Shown here piece after piece: positions 34,895 to 42,231 of a DNA stretch of 64,000 bases (its first letter is position 1; each line of letters opens with the position of its first letter). A model generated the notes under the pieces. That model was not told the origin of the DNA, searched no databases, and worked only from the letters and a program-made list of their open reading frames with translations. The translations under genes and the position numbers were made by a program. The stretch covers positions 496,001-560,000 of the forward strand of contig NZ_JAUSUH010000001.1 of the NCBI RefSeq assembly GCF_030813595.1, written 5' to 3'. Source of the stretch: Ancylobacter vacuolatus. Lineage in GTDB: Bacteria; Pseudomonadota; Alphaproteobacteria; Rhizobiales; Xanthobacteraceae.

Positions 34895-35628
34895 GCCTGA
34901 CCCTCGGCGCGGCGTTGGAAGCGATGACCACCTTCCCGGAAATCGAGCCGGCGGATTTCGTCCGTCGTGGCTTCCTCGTCGTCGCGCCGCATCCCGACGA
35001 TGAAAGCCTGGGCTGCGGCGGCCTCATCGCCGCCTGTCGCGCGGCCGGCCTTCCGGTCACCATCCTCATCGTCAGCGATGGCGCCGGCTCGCATCCAGGC
35101 TCGACCCTGTTTTCGGCCCCGATTCTCGCCAAGCTGCGCCAGCAGGAGGCGATCATGGCCGCGGCGGCGCTCGGCGTCGGGCCATCGCATGTGCATTTCG
35201 CCGGCCTGCCCGATCGCCATGTGCCGATGACAGGGCGCGAGGCGGAACAGGCCTGCGATCGCATCGCCACCCTCGCCGCCGCTGCGGACGTGGTCGCCGT
35301 CACCTGGCGGCACGACCCGCATGGCGACCACAAGGCCAGCTTCGCGCTGGCACGGGCGGCGGTGCGGCGCGTGCCCGGCGCGACACTTTGGGAATACCCG
35401 ATCTGGGGACTCACCCTGCCGCCGCAAATGCCGATGCCGGGGGAGTCCCCGCGCGGCGTGAGGGTCCGTATCGCCGATCACCTGCCGGCGAAGCGGCGCG
35501 CCATCGCCGCCCATGCCTCGCAGACCACGGCGCTGATCGTCGACGATCCCAAGGGGTTCCGGCTCACGCCGGGCATGTTGGCGCGTTTCGACACGGACTG
35601 GGAAACCTTCATCGAGTGCCCGCTATGA
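34891..35628 (+). CDS. PIG-L/LmbE-family deacetylase
   Basis: A 245-residue zinc-dependent deacetylase. The metal motif PHPDDE lies at residues 34-39, and the third ligand is in the segment DPHGDHKAS. Family members remove acetyl groups from N-acetylglucosaminyl lipids, mycothiol precursors or antibiotics. Here the neighbours (methyltransferase, glycosyltransferase, acyl-CoA-dehydrogenase-like) suggest tailoring of a glycoconjugate. The start overlaps the upstream stop and the stop overlaps the next start. Confidence 0.9.
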   Translation: MSLTLGAALEAMTTFPEIEPADFVRRGFLVVAPHPDDESLGCGGLIAACRAAGLPVTILIVSDGAGSHPGSTLFSAPILAKLRQQEAIMAAAALGVGPSHVHFAGLPDRHVPMTGREAEQACDRIATLAAAADVVAVTWRHDPHGDHKASFALARAAVRRVPGATLWEYPIWGLTLPPQMPMPGESPRGVRVRIADHLPAKRRAIAAHASQTTALIVDDPKGFRLTPGMLARFDTDWETFIECPL

Positions 35629-36200
35629 ATCCCTCCCTGCCCACCACCTATTTCGACACACTCTATGAACGCACGCCCGACCCATGGTCGTTCGAGACCA
35701 GTCTCTATGAGCAGGCGAAATATACGGCGACCCTGTCCGCCCTACCCCATCCGCGCTACGTGCGGGCGCTGGAGATCGGCTGTTCCATCGGCGTGCTGAC
35801 CGAGCGGCTGGCTTCCCGTTGCGATGAGCTGATCGCGATGGAACCGGCGGCCGTCGCATTGGAACAGGCGCGCCAGCGCTGCCGCGGTCTCGCCCAGGTC
35901 GCTTTCCTGCAGGCCAGCGCACCTGCCGCGTGGCCCCCTGGAACGTTCGACCTCATCCTGTTGTCGGAGGTTATTTACTACCTTAGCCCACCTGACGTGT
36001 CGCGGCTCGCGGCGCGGGTGACGGGTGCGCTCCGCCCCGGCGCCCATGTCGAGCTGGTTCATTGGGTGCGGGAGACGGATTATCCGCTCTCAGGCGATGA
36101 CGCTGCCGAGCTCTTCATCGCGGCGACCGCCGGCACCCTGGCGCCGATAACTCAGCAGCGCACCGAGGATTATCGCCTGGACTTGCTCGTCGCCGCGTGA
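35625..36200 (+). CDS. NodS-like SAM-dependent methyltransferase
   Basis: A 191-residue class I methyltransferase. The start has the NodS-type pattern YFDTLYERTPDPWSFETS with SLYEQAKYTATL; the SAM loop is LEIGCSIGVLT. NodS N-methylates a deacetylated chito-oligosaccharide, so a methyltransferase of this type directly behind a deacetylase fits methylation of an amine freed by that enzyme. No nodABC genes are present, so the product is not a Nod factor. Its 3' end overlaps the convergent glycosyltransferase gene by 111 bases. Confidence 0.87.
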   Translation: MNPSLPTTYFDTLYERTPDPWSFETSLYEQAKYTATLSALPHPRYVRALEIGCSIGVLTERLASRCDELIAMEPAAVALEQARQRCRGLAQVAFLQASAPAAWPPGTFDLILLSEVIYYLSPPDVSRLAARVTGALRPGAHVELVHWVRETDYPLSGDDAAELFIAATAGTLAPITQQRTEDYRLDLLVAA

Positions 36201-37370
36201 GGCACGATTGAGCGTCCGCAGCAGTTCGCGAGCGGCGATGAGATGGAGTTCCATCTGCGAGGGCCGCAACGGACGCGGCGCGAGATGCGGGCTGCGTGCC
36301 TCCGCCCTCGCCCAGGCCTCGCCGAATCGCAGACGCGTCGGGCTCTCCAGCGTGCCGGCCGGCAAGGCCAGACGGTGCTCCCATGCCCGCGCGTCAAAAC
36401 CTTCGGCGACGGCCCGCCGCAGGCGAAGCCGCAGCACCATGCGATGCAGGGCAAGGGGAAGCGCCTCCAGCTTGTCGTCGCCAGGCAGATCGTGGTTTTC
36501 GAGCCGCTGGCGCAGCGTGGCGGCGCAACCGCCACTCGCCCGCCCCTCCAGCCGCGCCGAGGTGGTGACGAGGATGTCGGGGTCGTGCCGGATCGGGATG
36601 TCATGGCGCGCCAACGCCTCTGCCAGCGCCCGGTCCTCGCCAACGTCGACCTCCGGCTGGCCACCAATCCGGCGATAGGCGGCAAGGCTCACGGCGAAGC
36701 TGGCGCCGGATGCGGTCCAGTGGTTCGGCCAGGGATCGTGCGGCAGCGGGTCGAGCCGCCCAGCCAGCGCCAGCAGCGCCGCCTCATAAGCGGCCTCAAT
36801 CCGGCGGCGGCGCCGGAGCGCCGATGGCAGCGCCGCCGCTTCGACCGGATCGAGCTCGAAGCGTCCGGCGACGGCCCCGCACCCGGCCGAAAGCCCGGCG
36901 AGATTGCGCGCCAGCCAGTCCGGCGCCACCACCGTATCGGCATCCGTGGTCAGCAACGCCCCCTGAGTCCCGCCGCGCTCGACCCAGGTGCCGGCAAGGT
37001 CGAGCGCCAGCCCGCGTGCAAGGCCGGCATTGGCATGGGCGGGCGGAACATCGAGGCTGAGAACCCGATGCGGCAGGCCGGCAGCGGCAAGGAAGGTTCG
37101 CGCCCGGGGCACGGTATGGTCGCGGCAATTATTCGCCAGAACCAGCACCCCGAAGTCTTCGCAACCGCCCTTTGCCTGGCGCTGTCCGGCAAGCGCGGCG
37201 AGACAGCGCTCGATTCGCCCTTCTTCGTCGCGGGCAGGCACCGCGACCACCACGCGCGGCGCGAAGCGCGAGAAGCTGGCCTGCTGTTCGAGCAGGCGGG
37301 TGAGACCAAGACGGAGCGGGGAGATGGATGGCGACACGGAAGACCTCTGGAGCACAGCGCGAACGCTCAT
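36090..37370 (-). CDS. Family 2 glycosyltransferase
   Basis: A 426-residue GT2-type enzyme: VVVAVPARDEEGRIERCL at the start of the GT-A fold, LLTTDADTVV with the DxD metal motif, and VGEDRALAEALARHDI in the acceptor part. No membrane helix is visible, so it is cytoplasmic or peripheral. It is convergent with the methyltransferase gene and overlaps it by 111 coding bases, an arrangement that fixes the pair together in evolution. The sugar donor and acceptor are unknown. Confidence 0.82.
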   Translation of the reverse strand: MSVRAVLQRSSVSPSISPLRLGLTRLLEQQASFSRFAPRVVVAVPARDEEGRIERCLAALAGQRQAKGGCEDFGVLVLANNCRDHTVPRARTFLAAAGLPHRVLSLDVPPAHANAGLARGLALDLAGTWVERGGTQGALLTTDADTVVAPDWLARNLAGLSAGCGAVAGRFELDPVEAAALPSALRRRRRIEAAYEAALLALAGRLDPLPHDPWPNHWTASGASFAVSLAAYRRIGGQPEVDVGEDRALAEALARHDIPIRHDPDILVTTSARLEGRASGGCAATLRQRLENHDLPGDDKLEALPLALHRMVLRLRLRRAVAEGFDARAWEHRLALPAGTLESPTRLRFGEAWARAEARSPHLAPRPLRPSQMELHLIAARELLRTLNRASRGDEQVQAIILGALLSYRRQGAGGRRDEELGSVIA

Positions 37371-37393
37371 GCAGGCCTTCCGGTTCCGTTAGC

Positions 37394-37411
37394 GCCCCCT
37401 CCGGAGGGGGC
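37394..37411. terminator. 18-base perfect palindrome behind phnX
   Basis: GCCCCCTCCGGAGGGGGC lies between the phnX stop (37427) and the glycosyltransferase start (37370). As RNA it forms a very stable stem; no T run follows on the minus strand. Confidence 0.5.
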
Positions 37412-37426
37412 CGGGCGCCGTGACGC

Positions 37427-38245
37427 TCAGGGGCGCTCGCCCCGGGCGAGGCGGCCATTGATGATGGCCAGCACCGGCAGCAGGTCGGCGACGCCATCGA
37501 TCACATAATGCGCCCCAGCCGAGGCAAGCTTGCCCACTGCCTGCGCCCTCCGCGCTGCAAAGTCATGCGCCGAGAGGGCGTCAGTGTCGGCCCGAGACAG
37601 GCCGAAGACATTGCCGGTGACGGCAACGCCCACGGTCCAGGCGCCACAATTGAGCCCCTCGCTGATGCCGACCTCGGTATCGTCGATCTTGACCACCGCC
37701 CAAGGCGGGTAGACCTCAAGCTCGGTCAGCACCTTCCACATCAGGAAGGGCGTCGGGCGCCCGTCCGGAACGTCGCCAGTGCAGGCCATGGCGTCGGCGG
37801 TGAAGCCCTGCGCGGCGGCGACCGGGGTGATCCGCGCCATGATCTCGCGGGTATAGCCGGTGGTGCTGCCGATCTTCAGCCCCTTCGCACGCACCGCGGC
37901 CGCCGTCTCCGCCGCGCCGGGGATGAGATCGGCGTAGCTCGCCGCCACGGCGATGTTCTTCGGCACGAACACCGCGTAGACCGCGTCGATGTCCGCCTCG
38001 GTGGGGGCGTGGCCATGCACGCGCTGCCATTCGCCGGCGATGCGCGGCATGGCCAGCAGCGCCGCAACATGCGGGCGCTTGGCCATGCCCATCGGCACGC
38101 GCGCCTCGTCAATGCTAATCGCGACACTGAACTCGGCGAAGGCATCGACAAAGGCGCCCATCGGGGCGAGCGATCCGAAATCGACGACGGTGCCGGCCCA
38201 GTCGAAAACGACGGCCTTGAGGCGAGACAGTGACATAGCGTTCAT
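37427..38245 (-). CDS. phnX: Phosphonoacetaldehyde hydrolase
   Basis: A 272-residue HAD-superfamily enzyme that cleaves phosphonoacetaldehyde to acetaldehyde and phosphate. The nucleophile motif is FDWAGTVVD. The cap-domain Lys that forms the Schiff base lies in MGMAKRPHV. Later motifs are STTGYTREI and KIDDTEVGI. Length equals that of known PhnX. ATG at 38236 is a possible later start. The partner transaminase gene phnW is not in the window, so the substrate must come from elsewhere in the genome. The 185-base gap upstream shows no clear element. Confidence 0.92.
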   Translation of the reverse strand: MNAMSLSRLKAVVFDWAGTVVDFGSLAPMGAFVDAFAEFSVAISIDEARVPMGMAKRPHVAALLAMPRIAGEWQRVHGHAPTEADIDAVYAVFVPKNIAVAASYADLIPGAAETAAAVRAKGLKIGSTTGYTREIMARITPVAAAQGFTADAMACTGDVPDGRPTPFLMWKVLTELEVYPPWAVVKIDDTEVGISEGLNCGAWTVGVAVTGNVFGLSRADTDALSAHDFAARRAQAVGKLASAGAHYVIDGVADLLPVLAIINGRLARGERP

Positions 38246-38430
38246 CCGGTTGAAGGCATGCGCTCCGGCGCCCGACGACCCAGGCCGAACGCACGGCGCT
38301 AGGCTATCCCGCTGTTTCATGTCACGTGCAAGGGCCTGCCGGCCGGGCCACGGCCTGACGACCCTTTTCCCGCGCCACAACGCCCCGCCAGTGCCGGGAA
38401 CCGATGCCCGCCACTGGCATGCGGGCAAAG

Positions 38431-39123
38431 CTAGCGTGGTTTGCGCAGTATGGGGCAGCCATATTCCGCCCCACCCCGGCCGCCCGCATCCCGTGAGCAG
38501 CGCATCGGGTTGTGCGCCGCCTTGGGGCAGCTGCTGACCATGCGAACCAGCTCGACCGGCGACTGCACGCCCATCTTGTGCAGCAGGTTGATGCGATGCC
38601 CCTCGACCGCCTTGACGCTGAGATTCAGCGCATGCGCCGCCACCTTGTTCGGCTGGCCGCGCAGCATGCATTGCAGCACCGATTGCTCGCGCTCGGTCAG
38701 CGTCGCCAGCTTGGCGCGAATGTCGTCGCAGATCAGCTCGCAGGCATAGTTCTGCGAATCCCAGCGTATCCAGTGCTGCACCAGCTGGAGGAGGACGGTA
38801 TCGTTGACCGGCTTCTCCAGGAAATCGCGGGCGCCCGCATGCAGCGCCCGCACCGCCATCACCACATCGGCATGGCCGCTGATCATCAATACCGGCATGG
38901 TCCAGCCGATCCGCCCCACCTGTTCCAGCACCTCGATACCGTTGATGCCGGGCAAACGTACGTCGAGCAACAGGCAGGACGGCCGGCTGATATGGGAAAG
39001 CTCCAGAAAGGGCTGGGGATGCTGGAACATCTCGGTCTTCAGGCCTACCGACCGAAACAGCGCCGCAAGAGAAGCATTTAAACCGGGATCATCATCGACA
39101 ATATAGACGGCCGGCTCACGCAT
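38431..39123 (-). CDS. FixJ-type response regulator next to the gas vesicle cluster
   Basis: A 230-residue regulator with a receiver domain (YIVDDDPG, Asp in LLLDVRLPG, Lys in FLEKPVND) and a LuxR-type helix-turn-helix (LTEREQSVLQCML, VKAVEGHRINLL). An unusual C-terminal tail of about 35 residues contains several cysteines. The start at 39123 is supported by GAGG six bases upstream and overlaps the kinase stop; ATG 39135 is an alternative. It is transcribed away from gvpA, together with its kinase. Control of the gas vesicle genes is likely by position only. Confidence 0.88.
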   Translation of the reverse strand: MREPAVYIVDDDPGLNASLAALFRSVGLKTEMFQHPQPFLELSHISRPSCLLLDVRLPGINGIEVLEQVGRIGWTMPVLMISGHADVVMAVRALHAGARDFLEKPVNDTVLLQLVQHWIRWDSQNYACELICDDIRAKLATLTEREQSVLQCMLRGQPNKVAAHALNLSVKAVEGHRINLLHKMGVQSPVELVRMVSSCPKAAHNPMRCSRDAGGRGGAEYGCPILRKPR

Positions 39124-40309
39124 CGTTCGCCTCATCTTCGCCGCGGCAAGGCAGGCGAATGGTGAAACGACTGCCTTCGCCCGGCTCCGCCGCCGCCTCG
39201 ATGGTGCCGCCCAGTCGCTGGGCCAGCGTGCGGGCGATGGACAGGCCGAGCCCGGAGCCGTTCACCTTGGTGGTGATGAAGGGCTCGAAAATCCGCTCGC
39301 CAAGCTCTGCCGGCAGGCCGATTCCAGTGTCGCGCACATCGACCCGCACCTTTGACGCGCCCTCGCGCGTGGTGCGAATGTCGAGGTGGCGCCGGCCGAG
39401 CGGCTGCGGCCCCATGGCCTGGATGGCATTCGTCACCAGGTTGAGGAGAATCTGCTGGAGAATGATCTGGTCGCCCTGCACCGGCGGCAGCTCCGGTGCA
39501 AGATGCAGCCGGAAATCGATCGATTGCTCGCGCATCGCCGGCTCGGCAAAGCCAAGAACCACTTTCACCGCCGCGTTCAGGCAGGCATCGGTGGAGGGCT
39601 GCGGCGCGCCCTTGAGAAAGGAGCGCAGGCTCTTGACCACATCGCCGGCCCGGGCCGCCTCGGCGCCGATATTGATGAGCACCTCGTCCAGTTCGCCGGC
39701 CCGCACGGCCCGCCCGGTGAGCGAGCGGCGGGCAGCACCGGCGAAATTGACGATGGCGCCCAGGGGCTGATTGATCTCATGCGCGAGCGCCATGGCCATC
39801 TCGCCAAGCGCTGCCTGACGGTCAGCGCGCAGAAGTTCTTCCACCAGCACCTCGGTGGAGCGCTGGGTGGCCCGCCACGAGGTCTCGTCGAGGAAGGACA
39901 GCGCCCGCAACGCCCCCGCCCCTGCGCCCTCTATGGTGAAGCGTCGCACCCGCAGATCCTGCGGCGGCTGACCCGCGGCGGTCCGCACCAGATCGATGTC
40001 CTCGGCCTGCGCCGGCGCCTCCGAGAGCAGAGCCGCGATATCGCCGGGGGCGAAGTCGAGGCGGGCGAGGATCCCCTGCACGGGACGACCGATGAGCTGG
40101 GCGCGGGTCAGGCCGAAAAGCCTGGAAAAGGCGCTATTGGCCGAACGTATCGTACCGCGCCTGAAGCTGATCACGCCCTCGGGGAAATTAGCCAGCACCG
40201 CATCGACGGCCTCCCCTAAAGGCAGATTCCTGGTGCGCGCCCGGGAGACAGACTTCGGCGGGCGCACCACGTCTCCCGGGTCGACATCAAAGATTATTGA
40301 CGATTTCAT
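39116..40309 (-). CDS. Soluble PAS-domain histidine kinase next to the gas vesicle cluster
   Basis: A 397-residue kinase with no membrane helix. A PAS domain lies at about residues 30-150 (GVISFRRGTIRSANSAFSRL). It is followed by a HisKA domain (His in LAHEINQPLGAI, the FixL/DctB type) and a HATPase_c domain (NLVTNAIQAMG, DTGIGLP, GSGLGLSIAR). The stimulus is probably cytoplasmic. No haem-ligand motif typical of FixL could be assigned, so oxygen sensing is possible but unproven. It shares the 541-base upstream region with gvpA. Confidence 0.88.
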   Translation of the reverse strand: MKSSIIFDVDPGDVVRPPKSVSRARTRNLPLGEAVDAVLANFPEGVISFRRGTIRSANSAFSRLFGLTRAQLIGRPVQGILARLDFAPGDIAALLSEAPAQAEDIDLVRTAAGQPPQDLRVRRFTIEGAGAGALRALSFLDETSWRATQRSTEVLVEELLRADRQAALGEMAMALAHEINQPLGAIVNFAGAARRSLTGRAVRAGELDEVLINIGAEAARAGDVVKSLRSFLKGAPQPSTDACLNAAVKVVLGFAEPAMREQSIDFRLHLAPELPPVQGDQIILQQILLNLVTNAIQAMGPQPLGRRHLDIRTTREGASKVRVDVRDTGIGLPAELGERIFEPFITTKVNGSGLGLSIARTLAQRLGGTIEAAAEPGEGSRFTIRLPCRGEDEANDA

Positions 40310-40437
40310 TTCAATTTTCCCAATAAACTCTCGCCCCCGAGACCGTTTATCGCTAGACGGTTGGGCTTTGAATATAGAAGAGCAGCTGTTTCGGTACAGC
40401 CGTATTCAGCATTATGCAAATGATTATTTCATTAAAG

Positions 40438-40459
40438 AGACATGATCACAATCATGTCT
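40438..40459. promoter_or_regulatory. Inverted repeat AGACATGA-N6-TCATGTCT
   Basis: Perfect eight-base arms, about 130 bases upstream of the kinase start and 390 upstream of gvpA. It is a candidate operator in the divergent region; the binding protein is unknown. Confidence 0.45.
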
Positions 40460-40617
40460 TTCGAGCGTTCGGCGCAACTCGTCGCATCGCAATGGCGAGC
40501 ACCTGGGCTTTCGCGAGCCGACATCGCGCACCGGTTGAATGACCCACCGTCGCCCCCGGATGATACCACCTCTTGATGTAGTGGGAAGCGGTTCTTGAGC
40601 AGTCCAACCGACCGCCC

Positions 40618-40639
40618 CCCGAGGCGTCCCTCGGGTTTT
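40618..40639 (+). terminator. Terminator-like hairpin in the gvpA leader region
   Basis: Seven-base stem CCCGAGG/CCTCGGG with a four-base loop, followed by TTTTC, 211 bases before gvpA. If the promoter lies upstream of it, it would act as an attenuator; otherwise it ends stray transcripts. Confidence 0.5.
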
Positions 40640-40850
40640 CCCTAGCCCGGTGAGGGGCTACCCCCTGCTGGTACCATGCTCATCCGCCGCCAAAGCGGGT
40701 TTCCATGCCACCGAGGGGGGATCATGTGCCTTTCGCTCCGGGTGGGGTCCATCGCAGTGTTGCGTCGCTCGAAGGCTCCGTCGGAGGCTCTGTCGGAGCT
40801 CGTTCGGTGACATTCGGGAATTATCCAGCTTTCATTCTGAGGAGGTTCAA

Positions 40851-41063
40851 ATGGCCGTAGAGAAGATCAACGCCTCGAGCAGCCTCGCCGAAGTCGTGGA
40901 TCGTATCCTCGACAAGGGCGTGGTGGTCGATGCCTGGGTTCGCGTTTCGCTCGTTGGTATCGAGCTGCTGGCCGTCGAGGCCCGTGTGGTCGTCGCCGGC
41001 GTCGACACCTACCTGAAGTATGCCGAGGCCGTCGGGCTCACCGCGAGCGCCCAGGCCGCGTGA
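40851..41063 (+). CDS. gvpA: Major gas vesicle shell protein GvpA
   Basis: A 70-residue protein with the conserved shell core [21 protein letters not shown] followed by SLVGIELL and [14 protein letters not shown]. GvpA forms the ribs of the gas-permeable, water-excluding protein shell. A strong ribosome site (GAGGAGG) lies seven bases upstream. It is first in the cluster and is separated from the next gene by a strong hairpin, consistent with much higher expression than the downstream genes. Confidence 0.98.
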   Translation: MAVEKINASSSLAEVVDRILDKGVVVDAWVRVSLVGIELLAVEARVVVAGVDTYLKYAEAVGLTASAQAA

Positions 41064-41161
41064 GGCCGTGCCCGACGGATCGCCTGATCCGCTCGGCTCG
41101 ACCTCCCGGAACTGACCCTGCCGCAGGACATGACTCATTGCGTGCAGGGTCGAGAAGCCGG

Positions 41162-41193
41162 CACCGATCGGTCTGCGTGCAGACCGATCGGTG
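41162..41193 (+). terminator. Strong hairpin between gvpA and the gvpC-like gene
   Basis: Perfect 14-base stem CACCGATCGGTCTG/CAGACCGATCGGTG with a CGTG loop, 98 bases after the gvpA stop. There is no T run, so partial termination or protection of the gvpA mRNA 3' end is more likely than full termination. Confidence 0.7.
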
Positions 41194-41295
41194 ACTTCGG
41201 CACGTGGTCCGCCAGCCTGGATGGCTGCAGTGCCCTTACGGGCATCCAGCGGCGACGACAAGAACACCGTCAACTTGGGCAAGGAGCATCCGAGC

Positions 41296-42126
41296 ATGTC
41301 TTTGGCCGGCCAGATTTCAAACACCGTCGCGACCCTTGCCTCCACGCGCGAGGCGCGCCACGGGGCGCTTGGTCGTATTCGCAAGGATACTGCCCGTCAT
41401 CTCAGCGATGCGCAGGCTGCCCGGCGCCGGATGGCTTCGGAGCAGCAGCATCGCCTCGGCGAGGCATTGCGCACTATCAAGCTTGGAACCGCGATCCTCC
41501 TCGGCGAGGCGGATGAGCGGATCGATCGTTACCGCAAGGAGCGCGTCCAGCAGGCTGCACGCCTCAACCGCGCGCTCGCCGAGGGCTTCACGTCCCTGCG
41601 TGGCAACTCCCGCAAATGGCTCGGCACGCAATCGGCGCTGCGGAGCACGGAAGCCGCCAAGTCACTTCGTCAGCGTCAGCAGGACCGCAAGGACCTCGGC
41701 ACGACGGTGCAGGAACTGACGGCGGAAAACCTCGCTTTCCTCGCGGCCCTGACCAAGGACCGGCTGCACGCCGCCAGCCTGTGGCACGGGCGCGCCACGT
41801 CGGTCGCCAAGACCCACGCCAGCGCGCCGGTTGCCAAGGCAGAGCCCGCCAAAGCGGAACCCGCCACGCCTGAGCCGGTCAAGGCAGCGGTCGTCGAGGA
41901 GCCGGTGAAGCCCGCTCCCGCCCCGGCAGAAGCCGCGCCGGCCGAGCCGGTCAAGGTGGAAGCCACCAAGGTCGAGACGGCCAAGCCCGAGCCCGCGAAG
42001 CCGGAAGCGCTCAAGGCCGACGTGCCCGACAGCGCGGCCGCCAAGCCGGCGACGTCCACGGGAGACAACAAGCCCGCCGGTTCCAAGCCGGCCGGCGACA
42101 AGGCGACGTCCGGAAAGTCCGCGTGA
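41296..42126 (+). CDS. gvpC: GvpC-like helical gas vesicle protein with a K/P/A/E-rich tail
   Basis: A 276-residue protein. Residues 1-165 are highly charged and helical, with loosely repeated heptad-like blocks (ATLASTREARHGALGRI, QHRLGEALRTIK, AARLNRALAEGF), as in shell-stiffening GvpC proteins. Residues 175-276 are a disordered tail of Lys, Pro, Ala and Glu resembling histone H1 or AlgP tails. The GvpC assignment rests on position right after gvpA, size and helical repeats, not on clear repeat homology. The start at 41296 has AAGGAG upstream; earlier in-frame ATGs lack one. Confidence 0.65.
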   Translation: MSLAGQISNTVATLASTREARHGALGRIRKDTARHLSDAQAARRRMASEQQHRLGEALRTIKLGTAILLGEADERIDRYRKERVQQAARLNRALAEGFTSLRGNSRKWLGTQSALRSTEAAKSLRQRQQDRKDLGTTVQELTAENLAFLAALTKDRLHAASLWHGRATSVAKTHASAPVAKAEPAKAEPATPEPVKAAVVEEPVKPAPAPAEAAPAEPVKVEATKVETAKPEPAKPEALKADVPDSAAAKPATSTGDNKPAGSKPAGDKATSGKSA

Positions 42127-42152
42127 CTTTCGACGGCGTGTCCATCGACCAC

Positions 42153-42183
42153 GAGCGCCGGCGTCTTCGCGACGCCGGCGCTC
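42153..42183 (+). terminator. Strong hairpin between the gvpC-like gene and gvpN
   Basis: Perfect 13-base stem GAGCGCCGGCGTC/GACGCCGGCGCTC with a TTCGC loop, 26 bases after the stop and 49 bases before gvpN. No T run. It is the second such element in the cluster. Confidence 0.7.
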
Positions 42184-42231
42184 GGCAGCTAGCGGCAACC
42201 GCGTGTTCGGGCAACGACGAGGAGTTTCGGC

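Larger units (their letters stand above)
40310..40850 (+). promoter_or_regulatory. Long divergent control region before gvpA
   Basis: This 541-base gap between the kinase gene and gvpA has no convincing gene. It holds an eight-base inverted repeat AGACATGA/TCATGTCT with six-base spacer (40438-40459). A terminator-like hairpin CCCGAGG/CCTCGGG follows (40618-40635), with TTTT after it. A second hairpin TAGCCC/GGGCTA lies at 40643-40660. A tandem repeat GGCTCCGTCGGA/GGCTCTGTCGGA lies at 40774-40797. The gvpA ribosome site is GAGGAGG. The arrangement suggests a regulated promoter and a structured leader. Confidence 0.6.

Noticed and set aside
33764-36200. Nodulation gene cluster because of the NodS-like methyltransferase
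   Set aside because: No nodABC or nod-box-like element is present; the methyltransferase family is broader than NodS.
40650-40850. N-terminal extension of gvpA from an upstream in-frame start
   Set aside because: GvpA is about 70 residues in all organisms; the ATG at 40851 has a strong ribosome site and the extension is unrelated sequence.
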